Shown here piece by piece: positions 36,652-49,128 of a stretch of 64,000 nt of DNA. The stretch's first letter is position 1; every line of letters starts with the position of its first letter. The stretch spans positions 2,294,001 to 2,358,000 of the forward strand of contig NW_006917098.1 in assembly GCF_000516985.1 (NCBI RefSeq). The letters are read 5' to 3'. The stretch is from Pestalotiopsis fici W106-1 (lineage: Eukaryota > Ascomycota > Sordariomycetes > Amphisphaeriales > Sporocadaceae). The position numbers were made by a program, and so were the translations under genes. Below the pieces are notes generated by a model that had not been told where the DNA came from, did not search any database, and saw only the letters and a list, made by a program, of their open reading frames with translations.

Positions 36652-38235
36652 TCATTCATCGTCTCGTGTACGGCTGGCCGGACGTGCTGCGCCTCCAGTC
36701 CGCGTTTGCTCGTCAGCGGAATTAGGTGAGCGTCTTCTATCCGATTCCCCAGTTTGGTCATGTTGCTGCTGATGTTGTTGAGTCCTTGATTCGCCCGTAT
36801 AGGGTGGTGATGGTTGTTCTGAAAGCATTGAGGATACTGTATGTGTGCCGGTGCGCACTTGCGCAGATGACTCGAGCGGTACGCCTTCGACTGGAGTGCC
36901 CAGACCAGGGGATAGTGCCCTGCTCGGACCGAAGCTGTCCCCCCGGCCACGACCTCCCGCCGCCGATCTATAGGACGAGAGATCACTCCTCTGCCGCGAG
37001 TGCCCCCGCCGCCGCCCTTGAGGTGGATTTGCTAGGGTGGAAGAGTGACCAAAGGGAGGAGATCTTCTGCTGGCTTGTGTGTTCGGAGGAGGTGCCGCCT
37101 GCTGTGGCCCAGTGGCTTTTCGTTTCCTGGGCGAGTCGACTAACACAAAACATTAGCTTTGCGAGCATCAAAGCCTCCTCTTGCTTCTTGACGAACCGGA
37201 AGGTGTCGCAGGCTGAGTAGAAACTCCCTGAGAACTTGGCGGTTGCCAGTGGTGAAAATAGATCGAAGGAGACTGTGTCTCTGACTGCGAGGTCGATAGC
37301 TGCTGTCCATGTACTTGGGGTTGGCCCGCTTGTGGCCCTGTAATCAACTCCCCCGTGGCTAATCGTGGCAGTGTACTGCCCAATGGCCGCCCAATTGCTC
37401 CCGCTACAGACAACGTGTGTGCTCTGGCTCGGGTCGGTGAAGCAGGCCCTTGGTATGGTACAAAACCACCAGTCTGAGGTGCGGATCCGGGCGTGGACGG
37501 AACTCCAGCAGACCCGGCATACGGTCCGTATCCATGTGATTGGGAATCTCGCCTCATGTGATCCGGCGAGATCTGCCCTGGTGCTGGTGGCAACTGAGGC
37601 TGATGGCCAAGCTGTGCCAGATACTGCTGTGCTTGCTCCAGCGCGGCCTGGGGAAGCATGCCTCCGGCCATACCGAGGAACATGACTGGAACCATTGGTG
37701 GAGGGACCCCACGGTCCAGGCATGTACGCAGCATATCATGCTCGAGCCTCCGTTTTTCTAACCGCAGAGTCTCTTGCCTCGTCTTTTCTTCCTCCTGTTT
37801 CCTCTTCTCCTCTTCCGCCTTTGCAACTAGCCATGTCCTCATGGGTTCGTCTGCTCCCTGACCCTGCCACTGGGGTGCCATAGGCAGTGCACCTAGCGAA
37901 TGACCCGAAGAAGGCGGCAGCGGAGGCTGCGATTGCGGCTGTTGCACATGAGACATCGGCCCAGGTCCCGGTCCAGGCCCGTGACCAGGCGGATGGCTAG
38001 ACGCCGGCGGCGGGTTGGGCTGAGGCAGAGTCATGGCCGGCAAAGGCAGACCACGATGAGGCGCTGACATGTCTCTGGTAGAAGGGCTGTTCCTACGGGG
38101 CAGAGGCGGCAACGGCTTTTGGGGATTTTCCTGTATGGTCACGGGGGGTGATGGTCGGGAAGTCGAGGGAGGTGTCGGAAGATCATGGACGGTACGATAC
38201 CCGTAATGTACTGGCTGTTTCAACGTGAGCATCAT
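36652..38235 (-). CDS. Proline/glutamine-rich protein, DUF2722-like
   Basis: Function unknown. Exons: 38235-37197 and 37139-36652, giving 508 residues. The 57-nt intron (donor GTTCGT, GCTAAT branch site, TTAG acceptor) keeps frame and joins TPS to VDSPRKRKATGP. Most of the protein is Pro/Gln/Ser-rich and disordered. The only structured-looking part is a charged coiled coil at about 130-185 (KAEEEKRKQEEEKTRQETLR, then KRRLEHDMLRTCLDRGVPPP) followed by MVPVMFLGMAGG. This block is what recalls DUF2722, a conserved family of filamentous fungi. PRKRK after the junction and GRRRGHSRQR look like nuclear-localisation signals, so a nuclear co-regulator is possible (inference). A 13-codon upstream ORF ends on top of the start codon. 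Confidence 0.78.
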
Positions 38236-38273
38236 GTCGATAGCCGCTCGGCAAGTGAATGAATGGTGGACAT
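38232..38273 (-). promoter_or_regulatory. Upstream ORF overlapping the start of the DUF2722-like gene
   Basis: On the minus strand an ATG at 38273 opens a 13-codon ORF whose TGA sits inside the tandem ATGATG start of the main ORF. If both are in the same mature mRNA, main-ORF translation would depend on leaky scanning or on termination-reinitiation. An unseen 5' intron could change this. Confidence 0.5.
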
Positions 38274-38371
38274 TTGCAAAGACAATTTACGGTCCAAGAT
38301 GAAAAGAAATAATTTTGAAGAGAAGGGAATCAGAATTAAAACATGAAAAGGGGCCAAACGAATAGAAGGAA

Positions 38372-38435
38372 GCGAGAGAGGCCGAACAAGAAGAGAGAAA
38401 AGAGGGAAAGAAGAAGAAGAAGAAAAAAGAGATGA
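38372..38435 (-). promoter_or_regulatory. Pyrimidine-rich tract before the DUF2722-like gene
   Basis: On the coding (minus) strand this is an almost pure C/T stretch including CTT repeats, 140-200 bases upstream of the start. Such tracts are common near fungal transcription starts. Confidence 0.4.
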
Positions 38436-38481
38436 AGTTGAGGAGCGGGGGGGTGTATATGGGGAATAATAACCTTTGCAT

Positions 38482-38514
38482 ATAGTAGTAGTACTACTAC
38501 TATTACTAGTAATA
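38482..38514. repeat. Two overlapping palindromes
   Basis: A 22-nt perfect palindrome of TAG/CTA units (38482-38503, centre GTAC) overlaps a 14-nt perfect palindrome (38501-38514, centre CTAG). They lie about 250-280 bases upstream of the DUF2722-like start. Confidence 0.85.
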
Positions 38515-38679
38515 GTGATGGTAGCAGTAGTAGCAGCAGTCGAAGCTGGAGAGGGCGGCCAGCTTAGTAGAAAGAGGAAAGGAAGCAAGCGGGGCCCTGT
38601 GGGATTCTTGGGTCGAGGAACCCAGCCTCATCCGACGATTGCTGATGCTGGTGCCGCGTACATGTAGGTGGTAGTAGTG

Positions 38680-38720
38680 TAGGTATGTAAGGATGTATGT
38701 ATGTACGTATGTATGTAGGT
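38680..38720. repeat. GTAT/GTAC tetranucleotide repeat
   Basis: Irregular ATGT units with GTAC and GTAGGT variants, adjoining a GTAGGTGGTAGTAGTGTAGG stretch. Confidence 0.8.
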
Positions 38721-39843
38721 ATAGATTGTGGGCAATAAGAATACCAAGGAATCGAATGGGGCAGTAGCTCGGGTATGGCTTGCAAGTACAGCGGTAGTGC
38801 TGTGGCCGTTCAAGGTACCCCAGACTATAAGCGAGGGTTGCCGCTCGACGAGGAGAGGGAATAGCAAGAATAATAATCGACTACCGCGGAAAGAAGCAAG
38901 CCAGGATTGCTGGGAACGGACGGTAATTTGTGGTGAATGGTAGTTTTATGGCCCTTGTGGCCGTTTTAGGCAATGCCCGAAGTGGAAAGTCGAAGTTGAT
39001 CCTGTTGGATGTGGAGAATATGACGGGCCTGGCTTATTTCTTTCAGAAACAGTGCGTATCAGAGAGAATATTGCTGCAAGGGCCACGAATAATAGAATCA
39101 AAATTGGACGACATGGCAATATTCAGAAAACAAAACAGCAAGAGAAAAGAAAAATAGGGACAAAAAAAAGAGGTTAAGGGTCTGTGAAAAGAATAACCCT
39201 AGGATGGGTGTGCTTGAATGAGTGAGGGACAGTGAGGGCGGAGGAGGGACTCACTAGAGAGAAAATAATTAAGTGGGCCGTCGAATAGGCAGAGCAAGTA
39301 GTAGTTGGTGGGAGAGTGAAGATTTGTGAAGAAGTATAGGGCGACTAAGAGAAGCCGTCTTCTGTGTGTGCGTATTGGATGGGGGGGTGGAGGGACCCGG
39401 AGCCCCAAGTGTCGAACAACCTGCGACCACAAATTTTTGGGCGATGAGGCGCAAGAGCAGGAAGCACGACACAACGAGGTGTGGCTCGAAGGTCCTGGGT
39501 GCAGGAGATGTCGTCTTCTGTCCAAGGAGGGGGATGGCCTTTCTTTTCACGCCACGAAAGATGACAAGGCTGTGATGGGCCCGTGGAAGACGTTTGAAGC
39601 GATTGAATCGAGCTAGACTGTTGCGTCCATCTGCAACCCGGGTTCCAGGGTGATCGTCAGCCTCCAAGGGTTCGCCAGAGTCGAGACCAGCGCGAATGTG
39701 GTGGTGTGTCAAGCCTGGACGGCTTACCACTAGCAGATGTCCATCAAGAAGGAACGAGAGGCTCGCATAGGTCGGGGAATTTTCCAGCTGCAGGGTCGAT
39801 CCCTCCAGAACGCGAATGGACTGACAAGTAGCAGTAGCCAGGG

Positions 39844-39860
39844 AAAAAAAAAAAAAAAAA
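39844..39860. repeat. Poly-A run
   Basis: Seventeen uninterrupted A residues in the gene-free stretch. Confidence 0.95.
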
Positions 39861-40369
39861 CGAGTGTGGGGTGTGTGTGTATTGCGACCACTCTCCTTCT
39901 CCCTCTATGTCCTTGGTCGTAATAGTAGGCGTTGCAACTTGGTAATAAGATGAATACAGAATCGATGGAAGCGCAGCAAATCACGCAGGCTATAGACAAG
40001 AGAGATGGGAATATGGAACTGAATAATGCAAAAGGAGGAACAATACAGTTGCCAAAGGAAATGTGCAATGGGGGGGAATCATCTGTCTGCTACTACTAAG
40101 ACCAGACAGGGCTGCGGGTTTCCCGGGAAGAAAGAGAAAAAAATAACATGAGAGAAAGAAAAACAAAAACCTGGGCTGGGCAAAGGACTGACGACTACTA
40201 TTCTAGGTGGATGTAGGAACGAACTCCGACGCAAAGGCTGCATTGTACATGATAGGCCACATACCTACTACCTACTACCTATGCTGGCACAAAGACTTTA
40301 GATAGAGAGATGGACAAATTCGGCTCGCCAAGGTGCTGGACCAACAACCGACCAGCCCGATAGCAGGTA

Positions 40370-40400
40370 TTGATTGATTGATTGACTGGCTGATTGATTG
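40370..40400. repeat. TGAT tetranucleotide repeat
   Basis: Five to six TGAT units interrupted by a TGACTGGC segment. Confidence 0.8.
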
Positions 40401-41212
40401 CCTCAGGTGGCTCCCTCTCATGGGTGGCTTGTTTACCCAGTGTGGTTGGTGCAGCCAGTCAGTGAGTGGGTTTCTGCCACGGCAGCTCCAGTATAGGTGG
40501 ACAGACGACATGCGTATATGCTTTCTACGCGAAGTCAAGGTCAAAACAAGGAAAACAGAACGCCGTGCAGGAAAATTTCGATTCGTATATGCCAATTGTT
40601 TCCCCGCCAGTCTGCTTCATTGCAAAAGAGATACATATCCGAGCTCGTCCAGGGCAGACGGTTTTTTCATTTCTTTTTTTTCATCATCATCATCCGCACA
40701 ATAGACACTAAATCTAGGTGCAGCTTACAATGTATTTACTGTGTATAATGTAAGTAGGTAGTGTACCTACAGTGGCTAGTATAGGTTGTGGGTACAACAA
40801 CAAAGTGGGCGTTGCGTGGACACTGGGAGCGCAGAGCGCGATTGCCGGCGCGTGCGAGGGCGAGTGAATGTACGAGCTATACCTTCGGAGTTGAAGCCAT
40901 ATGGGCAATAACCAGGGGATAGATGAACGGGGACACGAAACCCCGGCCGGATCTCTGAAAACAGAAATGGGCGAAACTCACTCAAGGCGTGGGGCTTGAC
41001 GCGACTCACACAAGAGTTCATGGCCGCTTCCAAGAGCCTGCACTGCATCGCACTGCACTGCTGATGTTCTCTAGAAGTCCGAGGATCTACTAGATCTCAC
41101 GGGATGCAGATGAGTCTGTACAAAGCAGCAGACTGACTCCTGAAGGGAGGCTACGCATGTGTCTATCCAGCTATCCATGGGGTTACATGATGCATGCAGC
41201 GTAGCGCAAGCA

Positions 41213-41232
41213 GGGCTGGGCTGGGCTGGGCT
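41213..41232. repeat. (GGGCT)4 repeat
   Basis: Four tandem GGGCT units, a G-rich pentanucleotide run. Confidence 0.9.
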
Positions 41233-43744
41233 CGGCTTGCGCTTCTTCGCTGGAAGAACCCGTAATGAAGGGGGAGAAAACAAAGAGAGAAAGTGCAGGG
41301 AAGCAGGGAGCCAGGTATGCTGGCAGCGGTGGAAAGGATAAAGGACTTCACAGTCAGGTAGTCGAGGCGTTGCGTAGAGATAATCACAGATATAAAGGAT
41401 ATAAAAACGGAGCGGATTTCATACGAATTGGATGGATCTTCAATGGGTCATGGCGCATCTCGCGGTGACAGCCGGGCGGAACAATGATGAAACTGCTGCC
41501 AGCACTCGGGAGGCCGGCAGAGAAGAGCACTTGGTTTTGACTAATTGTCCCCATCAGGATGTCTCGTCAAGCCAGGCGAATCGAGTCAATAGAGGGAAAT
41601 ATGAAATATCGCCCACTTGGCTATGGGACGGTGTTGCAAAACGGAGGAACAGACTCTGGGTAACGCAACCGACAAAGCCGACCGACCGGCCTGCCTACGG
41701 ACAGATCAAACCAGGCGACCGTCCAAAGGAGCAAATGCCTGGTCGGGATCCACGGCCGGAGCCCGCATTGATCAATTTCGAGCCACAATGACGCTAGTTT
41801 GAAATGAATGCTTGCACAGTAGTAGTATGTCATTGACCATCATGACAGAGCAGGGGCGCGTGTGAAATTGGGAAGGGGGTTGAGATATGAAAGGATCAAA
41901 CCAGTTATAGTTGTGATTTTATAGATCCAAATTGAGAACTGATGGCCCCAGCGAGGGTCTGCTTCTGGAGAGCTTGGCTAGGGTCCTCCTCTTTTATTCT
42001 GGTTCAATTGGGAGCGACGGTCAAAAATGTGTGTGTAAGTGTGGGTGTGAGAGAGAGGGAGATCTAACCCATCTTGCGAGCACAATTGGCGTTGTCCAAT
42101 TCAACGGTATGGGGGGGTTAGGTTAGCATTTGCATGCTCACATGCTCATATTACCAACGAAGCTCGGCTCTGCAAATAACGTTTGGGCTGTATGTTAGAA
42201 ACCGAACTAGAAACAAGATCTTCCTTCCACGGAGGGGGGATCTCCAGCGCATCGGGTGCTTGAACGCACGCGGGCCTTGGCTGAGCCTGAGGGAGGGGCT
42301 GATGGAGGGGCCGGGATCCCCGCCGGCGGCTGCTGAAGCTAATACTGTTGCTGCTGGTAGCACTGCTGCAATGAATGGAAGTGAATGAATGGCAACGCCT
42401 CCTCAGCAAATGGCGACGACTCTTCTCATCTCCTTTCTCGTCCGATTGACAGCGGCATCGCCATTGTGATTGGGGGGGAAGATGCTGAAGATGCCGCATT
42501 CGGCTGGGGCACTTCTCATCATCATGTCAGAAGTAGCAACCCACCACATCCAGAATTGGGTGAGTGTTGTTTGATTCCCCGTTTGTAATTACCCAAGTTA
42601 TTTGCTTGTATATATACTTATTAATCACTCTATTTGCTCACTCATTTGAACGGCAGGTACAATGTACAAGGTTGCTATTGTACATGCGCAACGCGAGTCC
42701 AGAGAGGATATGACGACGACGATAAAATAGATAGGTAGCAGAGATGTTGGTTGTTGTAGCAGTACTCTGTAGCTGTAGTAATTGTATCAGCCACAAAAAG
42801 GGCCAGCGGTTGTCCATTTGCTCCAGATACATACAGTTGGCGCCAGCCACTGGCAGGCAAGTCCTAGTAATGTAGACAACATGTGGACCTAGCAGTCCAC
42901 AACTTAGCCCGAAAGACTAAGTGTGGAATTTACCGATTGGGATACGATCCCGGCTGTGGGTGACTCCGCTTCGAGAATTACGCTCTTGGGCGAGATTGAG
43001 CAGCCGGATCCAGAGGTGTGCGTACGCGATGTAATATATTCCGCCGGTCCCGTTGGGATCGCTTGCTAGGCTCAGAGGCATTCGCAACTTCCCTGTTACC
43101 AATGACACATTGTTGCACTAATACCTACATTGAAGCGGCATATCCAATTTCGGAATTTTACTACTGCCCCCTGGCCTGTGTTTGGAGTTGATGGTCTGTT
43201 GAGTGGAGGAGGAGGAGGAACATTATCACGACAACTTATTACTCAACAACCGTTTCCAGACCAGCCTCGTTTACGATAAGGCAAGGAAACGAAAGAACAA
43301 AAGAATTAGGAGGAGGCGGCCTTGTTGGCAAATGAGACGACAATATTTCTGTCCGTAAATTACTTGAAATGCGGGTTACTTGGCAGAAGTCTTGTAGGTA
43401 AGCACCTGATTATGAATGTGAAGCAGCTCAAATAGGGTCAAAACAACCCCAATAGGGCGACGCGGGTGGGAGCCACATAATGGTCGTAACCATGGTGCCA
43501 GGCGGCGCACATGAGACGGGAGAGACAAGAGACGTGAGAGAGCAAGAGAGCATGTCTGAGGTAGCGGGGGAAAGGAACATGGTTCGTCCATATGCTGCCA
43601 TGTGGTTGCACTACACAGTGGAATGGTTGAGCAGAACAAGGTTATATCTGCGCAGGATATTCGCATTCGTATCTCACGAGGAAAATGTGCTGGGAGACTG
43701 ATATACGAGCAGCGGCTTGTTTCTTTCGGTCACACAAGAGTCTC

Positions 43745-43848
43745 TTTTTTTTTTTTTTTTTTTTTTTTGGTATGTAAGGTAGGCGTAATGTAGTAGGCAG
43801 GCAGGTAAGCAGGCAAGTAAGCAGGTAGGTAGGCAGGTAGGCAGGCAC
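43745..43848. repeat. Poly-T followed by AGGC/AGGT tetranucleotide array
   Basis: A T24 homopolymer (43745-43768) is followed after a short spacer by about 55 bases of alternating AGGC, AGGT and AAGC units (43793-43848). This looks like a compound microsatellite. Confidence 0.85.
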
Positions 43849-46800
43849 CTTGCCGCAAGGCCGAATCTGCGACCAACAAGAACCCACGAGGCAATAGTAG
43901 CGAACGGAACTGAACAGAAAGTATGAGCGAGCAGATGGAGGAAAGATCTACTAATGGTAATAAGAACATTAAGTATCATCCTGCCAAGCGGTGCCATAGA
44001 AGACTGTATTTGTTCGGTGAAAAGAGGAACAATTGAGAATACTATGTAGCACGGCACTTACCGTCAACTAACGAGCTACATAGTGGGCGTCTGTGGGGCA
44101 GGCAAGCACGATGAAGAGAGAGGCGTCACCTACTTATGGATCCAAGTTCAGAAGGGAAACAGGTATTACTCCAATCATGTACATTGCATCCAATGCTCTA
44201 GGTAGAGTTCAATTTGAACCGCCTTTCACCGTAACAGCACACAGGCTCTCGTCTACAACTGCAACTGCAAGAATCTATTTTAGTCGAGTTCGTCTGATCT
44301 CGAATAAAAAAATAAAATAAAAAAAAAAGCGCTGCTTCCATGCTGACTATCAGACAAATCTTCCTTCACACTAGCACCCGCCCCCATGAACGGTAACCGC
44401 GTGGGAAAATGGCCCGAACAGGGAAGATCAGACGGAAGACGGCCAATCAAGGAGGGGTTGATCTGGTTCCCGCCCAAGTACTACTACTATCGCCATGGCG
44501 AGAACATACTACTATGTATGTACTCTGTAGATCCATGGACAAACACCTAGGCAGGCGTACATCCGTCCGTCCAACCATTCACCACTGGGTTGAAACCTAC
44601 ATTTATCGCTCCTCGAATCCTTGCCTGTCAACCAAGATGTCTGGGGGAGCATCGGAGCCGCTAATGTACTCTGAGAGTGAGCGAGCGAGCGAGCCAGCGA
44701 ACGAATTGCGCACCAAGCTTTGTCTGTGGCTCTCACTCTCTTCTCCTTTGTGGCGCGGCAGGGGGGACTTCGACTTCAATCTGTGACTTGCCCAATCGGG
44801 GTCATCTGAAACAGCCCCCATCCGCTTTCAAGGATCTCTTCCCTAACTCAGCACTGCACCAGCTGATTTGCTTCGAAGTTACGGCCAACACATATACGCG
44901 CGCGTGCACACACACACCACGCACACGGTACATACCTAATAGCCATGTACGTACATTACACATACTTTTACTGGACTCATGCCAAACTACAGCTTGCGGA
45001 TATTGCCTGATTCTCATTTGCTAGGGGGCAGCAACGCCTACCGCCGCCATCGCCCTCCGTCTCCCCCCCCCGGCCTGGCAGCTCACCACGTCCGTCGGCA
45101 GTATCGAGGAAGTCTAGCAAGAGGCAAACAAACAGTGAAAGGTGAGGAATCCAACCCTCCCGGACTGACGAGCGCAGGCAAATGCCCGTCAGCTTCCAGA
45201 CCAGGGATCTTTAGCCAGGCAGTCTCTTCGACGGCTGCTCATTTCGGGCCAATGCACGCGACTGCAGGACTACTCCGTCGCACATACACGCAGCCTCTCT
45301 CCTCTCGCTTTCATCGAACCGATCCTTGTGGTTCTTTTGTTCACCGCTGTCTGCATGTCCACCCGGCCTAGGTAGACGTTTGCTGAGCATCCCAACCCGT
45401 ACGCCATCTATTTGAAACACAGATTCGCTCAGCGTGGGATTTCTTAATAGTCACGTGTCAGTGGACCCGTCAGCCAACCTGTCCGACGATATCAAAACAA
45501 TTTGCCATACCCTGTCCATCATCAACTGCTACTTGATGGGTTCCTCTGCCTATCTAGGGCGCAAATGCGCCCCCGGACAAGAGGCTGCAATCCCAATTTT
45601 CGTTGGGCGCCGGCTTGCAGTGCCGCTGGCTGGGGCTCTCCTCGGCGGGTGTCCTTGTCATCAGTTCATCGTGACTCCACCAGCATCGACGAGCTCGCCC
45701 GGCAGCACCATGAAACCAGGACCAGGCAATGAGCCAGGCGCCACTGCTGCTCACCTGTGCAGAAAGCATCAGAAAGGCTTTATTTACAGTACAGCATAGG
45801 CTTATGACTTTGCCTAGCACTGTAAATTTGTCCTGATGGCGGCGCCTCCGGCTCCCTACTACATCATGTTCGCCATGGAATCCTGCTCTGATAATCCCTG
45901 TGTTGAGAAACTGTTCTCACAGGATTGTCCAGCGTGACTAAACCCCACGTTCCTGGTGGTCATACCACGTTTTGGGCACCACTTATAAAGCAAAACCCAA
46001 ACAGTACTTCAACCTTCAAGTACTTTCTGCTTACAGTCCAGTCTGCGGATCAGTATCCTACGTATTCTCTCAAAGATTCACTCTCGAGATGATATCAAAC
46101 AACGAACTACTCCGTTATTTGCGAGAGAACTCCCGTTGCTCATAGCAATGGGCTTGCTTTCCAGAGGACAAAGGAGTGGATAGCTCATAGACCATTCCGG
46201 TAACAGCTTCAGCGTACTATTGCCAACTCTGACTGCATTGTGCGGATGGATGCGCAACATAAGCCATATGATTCGTTCATAAGACAGTGGTGGAATGACC
46301 ACGGACATCTATGGGAACACCAATCATACAAGGTACGCCAAATATTGTAGTCTCTTCTGAAATCGGTCATCTGCAGAGGAGTCTTGACACCTCTGCCACC
46401 GCTTGTGGGAATGTATTCGCGGTCAGGCCTCGGGAGAAAGAAAGAAAAAAGAAAAAAGGCCGGCCATGCGAACAAGACTCTTGAGAATTCTCACCAACAA
46501 GTCCGGGTCGGATCTTCGGGACCTAAGAGACTCATATGACTCTGTACTGCGTTGTGAGCTATGCCAAATCACGTCACCGATCAGTTGTCGCCACATGATA
46601 TATAATACTAGGTCGGAACTTGCACCACAACTTGAGCCAGGTCTTGCAGTAGGTGTAAGCTACCTACGAATACCCAATATCTATTTGCAGCACCACATAT
46701 GCATGGCTTCAAATTTCGTTGCTTCATGAGCCACATGCAACACTCGTGCGTGAAGCATTAAGGTTTCCCTACCGAAAACACGTTTGCGCCACCAAAGTTC

Positions 46801-49028
46801 AAACTTGGGATGCAGCTGGCTCCCTGTTTGTGCATCGTTAATATTTTTCTCTCAACTACTTCCCAATCTGGTATCAGCCAGCCTCATCATTTTGTTTTTC
46901 TTCTCTCTTTCGCGAGGCATTATTGTGTGTCAGAAACCTTCAGATAGTAGTTCGCCGGGGGTCGGTGCGGACTTTGTCGAAGCTTGTTCCTTACCACGCG
47001 TTGCCTGCCTGTTCCGCTAAATCCTCGACTTCGATAGGCAGGTGTCACGACAAGCAACCTTTTCTTCAAGAATTTTCCGCTTGGTGATCAGATCCCAAGA
47101 GCCATGTGGCCGTATAATGGCCTCCAAGCAGTCTTCTGTCTTCCCGTGAAGCCATTCTTATGCAGGGAGACGACTCGGCAGCACAAACACGGAATTTGCA
47201 GCATCCCTTGGCGAAGAGGACTGTCGCGGCCCAGTGGGCATCGATAGCCGTTTCTGCCCGTCTGTTCGTATGCTACGACTTCGTATACTTTGCATACATC
47301 CCCACGGCTTCCCCTCGGTGGAAAACCGTCACTTCTCGAGTTTGACCAGGTCATTCAGTCAAATGAATGCAAATGCCAGTGGCTCAACAATCTTCAAGTC
47401 ACTGGGAAGGACAAATTTTCTCTACAGCCGCCAAGATGTTGACCATAAAAAATTATTCGACTCATCTTGCCATCCATCTGCGGCTATAAACATGGAGACC
47501 CATGGTTAACAAACCGGCCTATTCAATCCACGATGTGGTTACCACAACGCGGAAGGTGGAAGATCTACGGCTACTTATTTGCTAGATTCGCGAGCCACAA
47601 TCGCCACAGTCGCGCTTCTCTCTTTCTCTCGCACTCTTTCTCTCTCCATTTCCTTTTCGGTCGGCAGCCCTGTTCGGCTCGCTTGTACATGCAGCTGTCG
47701 CTCATTCGCATACACCCCTGACAGCTTTTTAGGGCTCTATCTACTAAAATACCTAGTCTGACACGAATTCCCTGGTTCGATTTGATTCGATTTGAGCGAC
47801 AAGGACAAGGGAACCTATGACACGTCTTTTCTGGGTCATGGTATTTGCCCATGTAGCGTAGCTACTCTACATTGTCGACGAAGCGTTGCAGGCCCCCTTT
47901 CATCAAAGGTAAATCGCCAACCCCTCCCTCCATCAAGACAGCCAACCCAATGGCAGGTATCGGCCGAGATTAGCAGCACCTGCATACATGTACATGCATG
48001 CATGCCATCGCCATTTGGGTACTTGCAGAAGCAGCAGCAGCAAAACAATAACAACAATAACATCGTCGTCGTCGTCAACCGCTCGTGTGATGACATTTGC
48101 CTCCTGGTCAAGTTTGGCGAGCTGAACAGAGACGCGCGCAAACGCCGCATCCTTTAATGCCACTGTTGATGCGCTGCTAGGATCCCATCTTGGTTTCGAG
48201 CCTTGACGGTTTGATCGCTGTCAGGGGTGTCACGGTTGGGTCTAGATTGGGTTCTCCGTAATATACATAGTACGTAGCCTGAATCCGACGCGCTGGAAAA
48301 GACGGCAAGGAAGGAAAAAAAGAGAAAGAGGGGTCTTATCTAACTAGCCTAGGTTACATACCTGTCTACTAATATAGTGTAAATACAAAATACCTAGGTT
48401 AGACTACTAAGGTAATGACATTCCCAAGCTTGCGAGCCACTATATATCTACCTACATTACCTATTAGCATTGCGGATAGATCAGTGCGGACCGGGAAATC
48501 CATGAATGTAGTCCGTATACGAGGATATCTTTTTATTTATTCATTTTTTTTTGGTCATTGGGGCTCCCAAAAGCCACCCGCGCTCCATGTTCCAGCTTGT
48601 CTGCAGGACTAGGTAAGCGAACGCCTCCAAAATGGGCCGTTCAGTTCAGTTCTACCCATCTCATGCCCAATGACCGACCCATATGCCGGTCATTTGGTTC
48701 TGGATGACGAGATTGGAAATGGTTTCGCTACAACATTGCCCCCCCCTACCTGGTGGTTCGCTTTTTCTTTGTGCCCCCTCAGCCGAGACGTCATGCCTCT
48801 GGCTTTTTTTTTTTATTCCCTCATGTATTATTATAATTATTACCAGCAGTTGGAATTGCACCCTGGTCTTCAGCCGCAACAATTTTCTCCATTCGGGACC
48901 GGGAGAGAAAAAGAGAGAGATCGATCAAGATCTCCTCCCTCTGTCTCTTTTTGCTGACTAACAAAAAAAAAAAGGAGATGATCCCTCGGTGACGGGCAGA
49001 TTCAGGCATGTGAACGAGGAAGTTGCCG

Positions 49029-49128
49029 NNNNNNNNNNNNNNNNNNNNNNNNNNNNNNNNNNNNNNNNNNNNNNNNNNNNNNNNNNNNNNNNNNNNNNNN
49101 NNNNNNNNNNNNNNNNNNNNNNNNNNNN
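49029..49128. other. Assembly gap of 100 N
   Basis: Exactly 100 N, the conventional length for a scaffold gap of unknown size. A further N at 49132 sits in a G-rich run just after it, and an A12 run lies just before at 48963. Confidence 0.98.

Larger units (their letters stand above)
38236..49028. other. 10.8 kb gene-free region
   Basis: No supported protein gene is seen in this stretch, which continues beyond the assembly gap to 49801. Short ORFs (38930-39157, 39326-39616, 41432-41791, 45434-45799, 47792-48157) lack family resemblance. It contains nested palindromes near 38482, GTAT-type repeats near 38680-38720, poly-A at 39844, TGAT repeats at 40370-40400, GGGCT repeats at 41213, poly-T and AGGC/AGGT repeats near 43745-43848, and many TACCTAC copies. 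It may carry a long promoter of the DUF2722-like gene, non-coding RNA genes, or genes too intron-broken to recognise. Confidence 0.55.

Noticed and set aside
38930..39157. 75-residue ORF with a P-loop-like GNARSGKS
   Set aside because: No flanking ORF extends the fold, there is no Walker B, and nothing else resembles an NTPase. An eight-residue pattern can arise by chance in this much sequence.
42930..43040. tRNA-like stretch with GATCCCGGC and CGAGA motifs
   Set aside because: No cloverleaf with paired acceptor and T arms could be formed by eye. No other tRNA or rRNA signature was found in the window.
45434..45799. 121-residue plus-strand ORF
   Set aside because: No domain, no splice evidence and no conserved pattern visible; unsupported.
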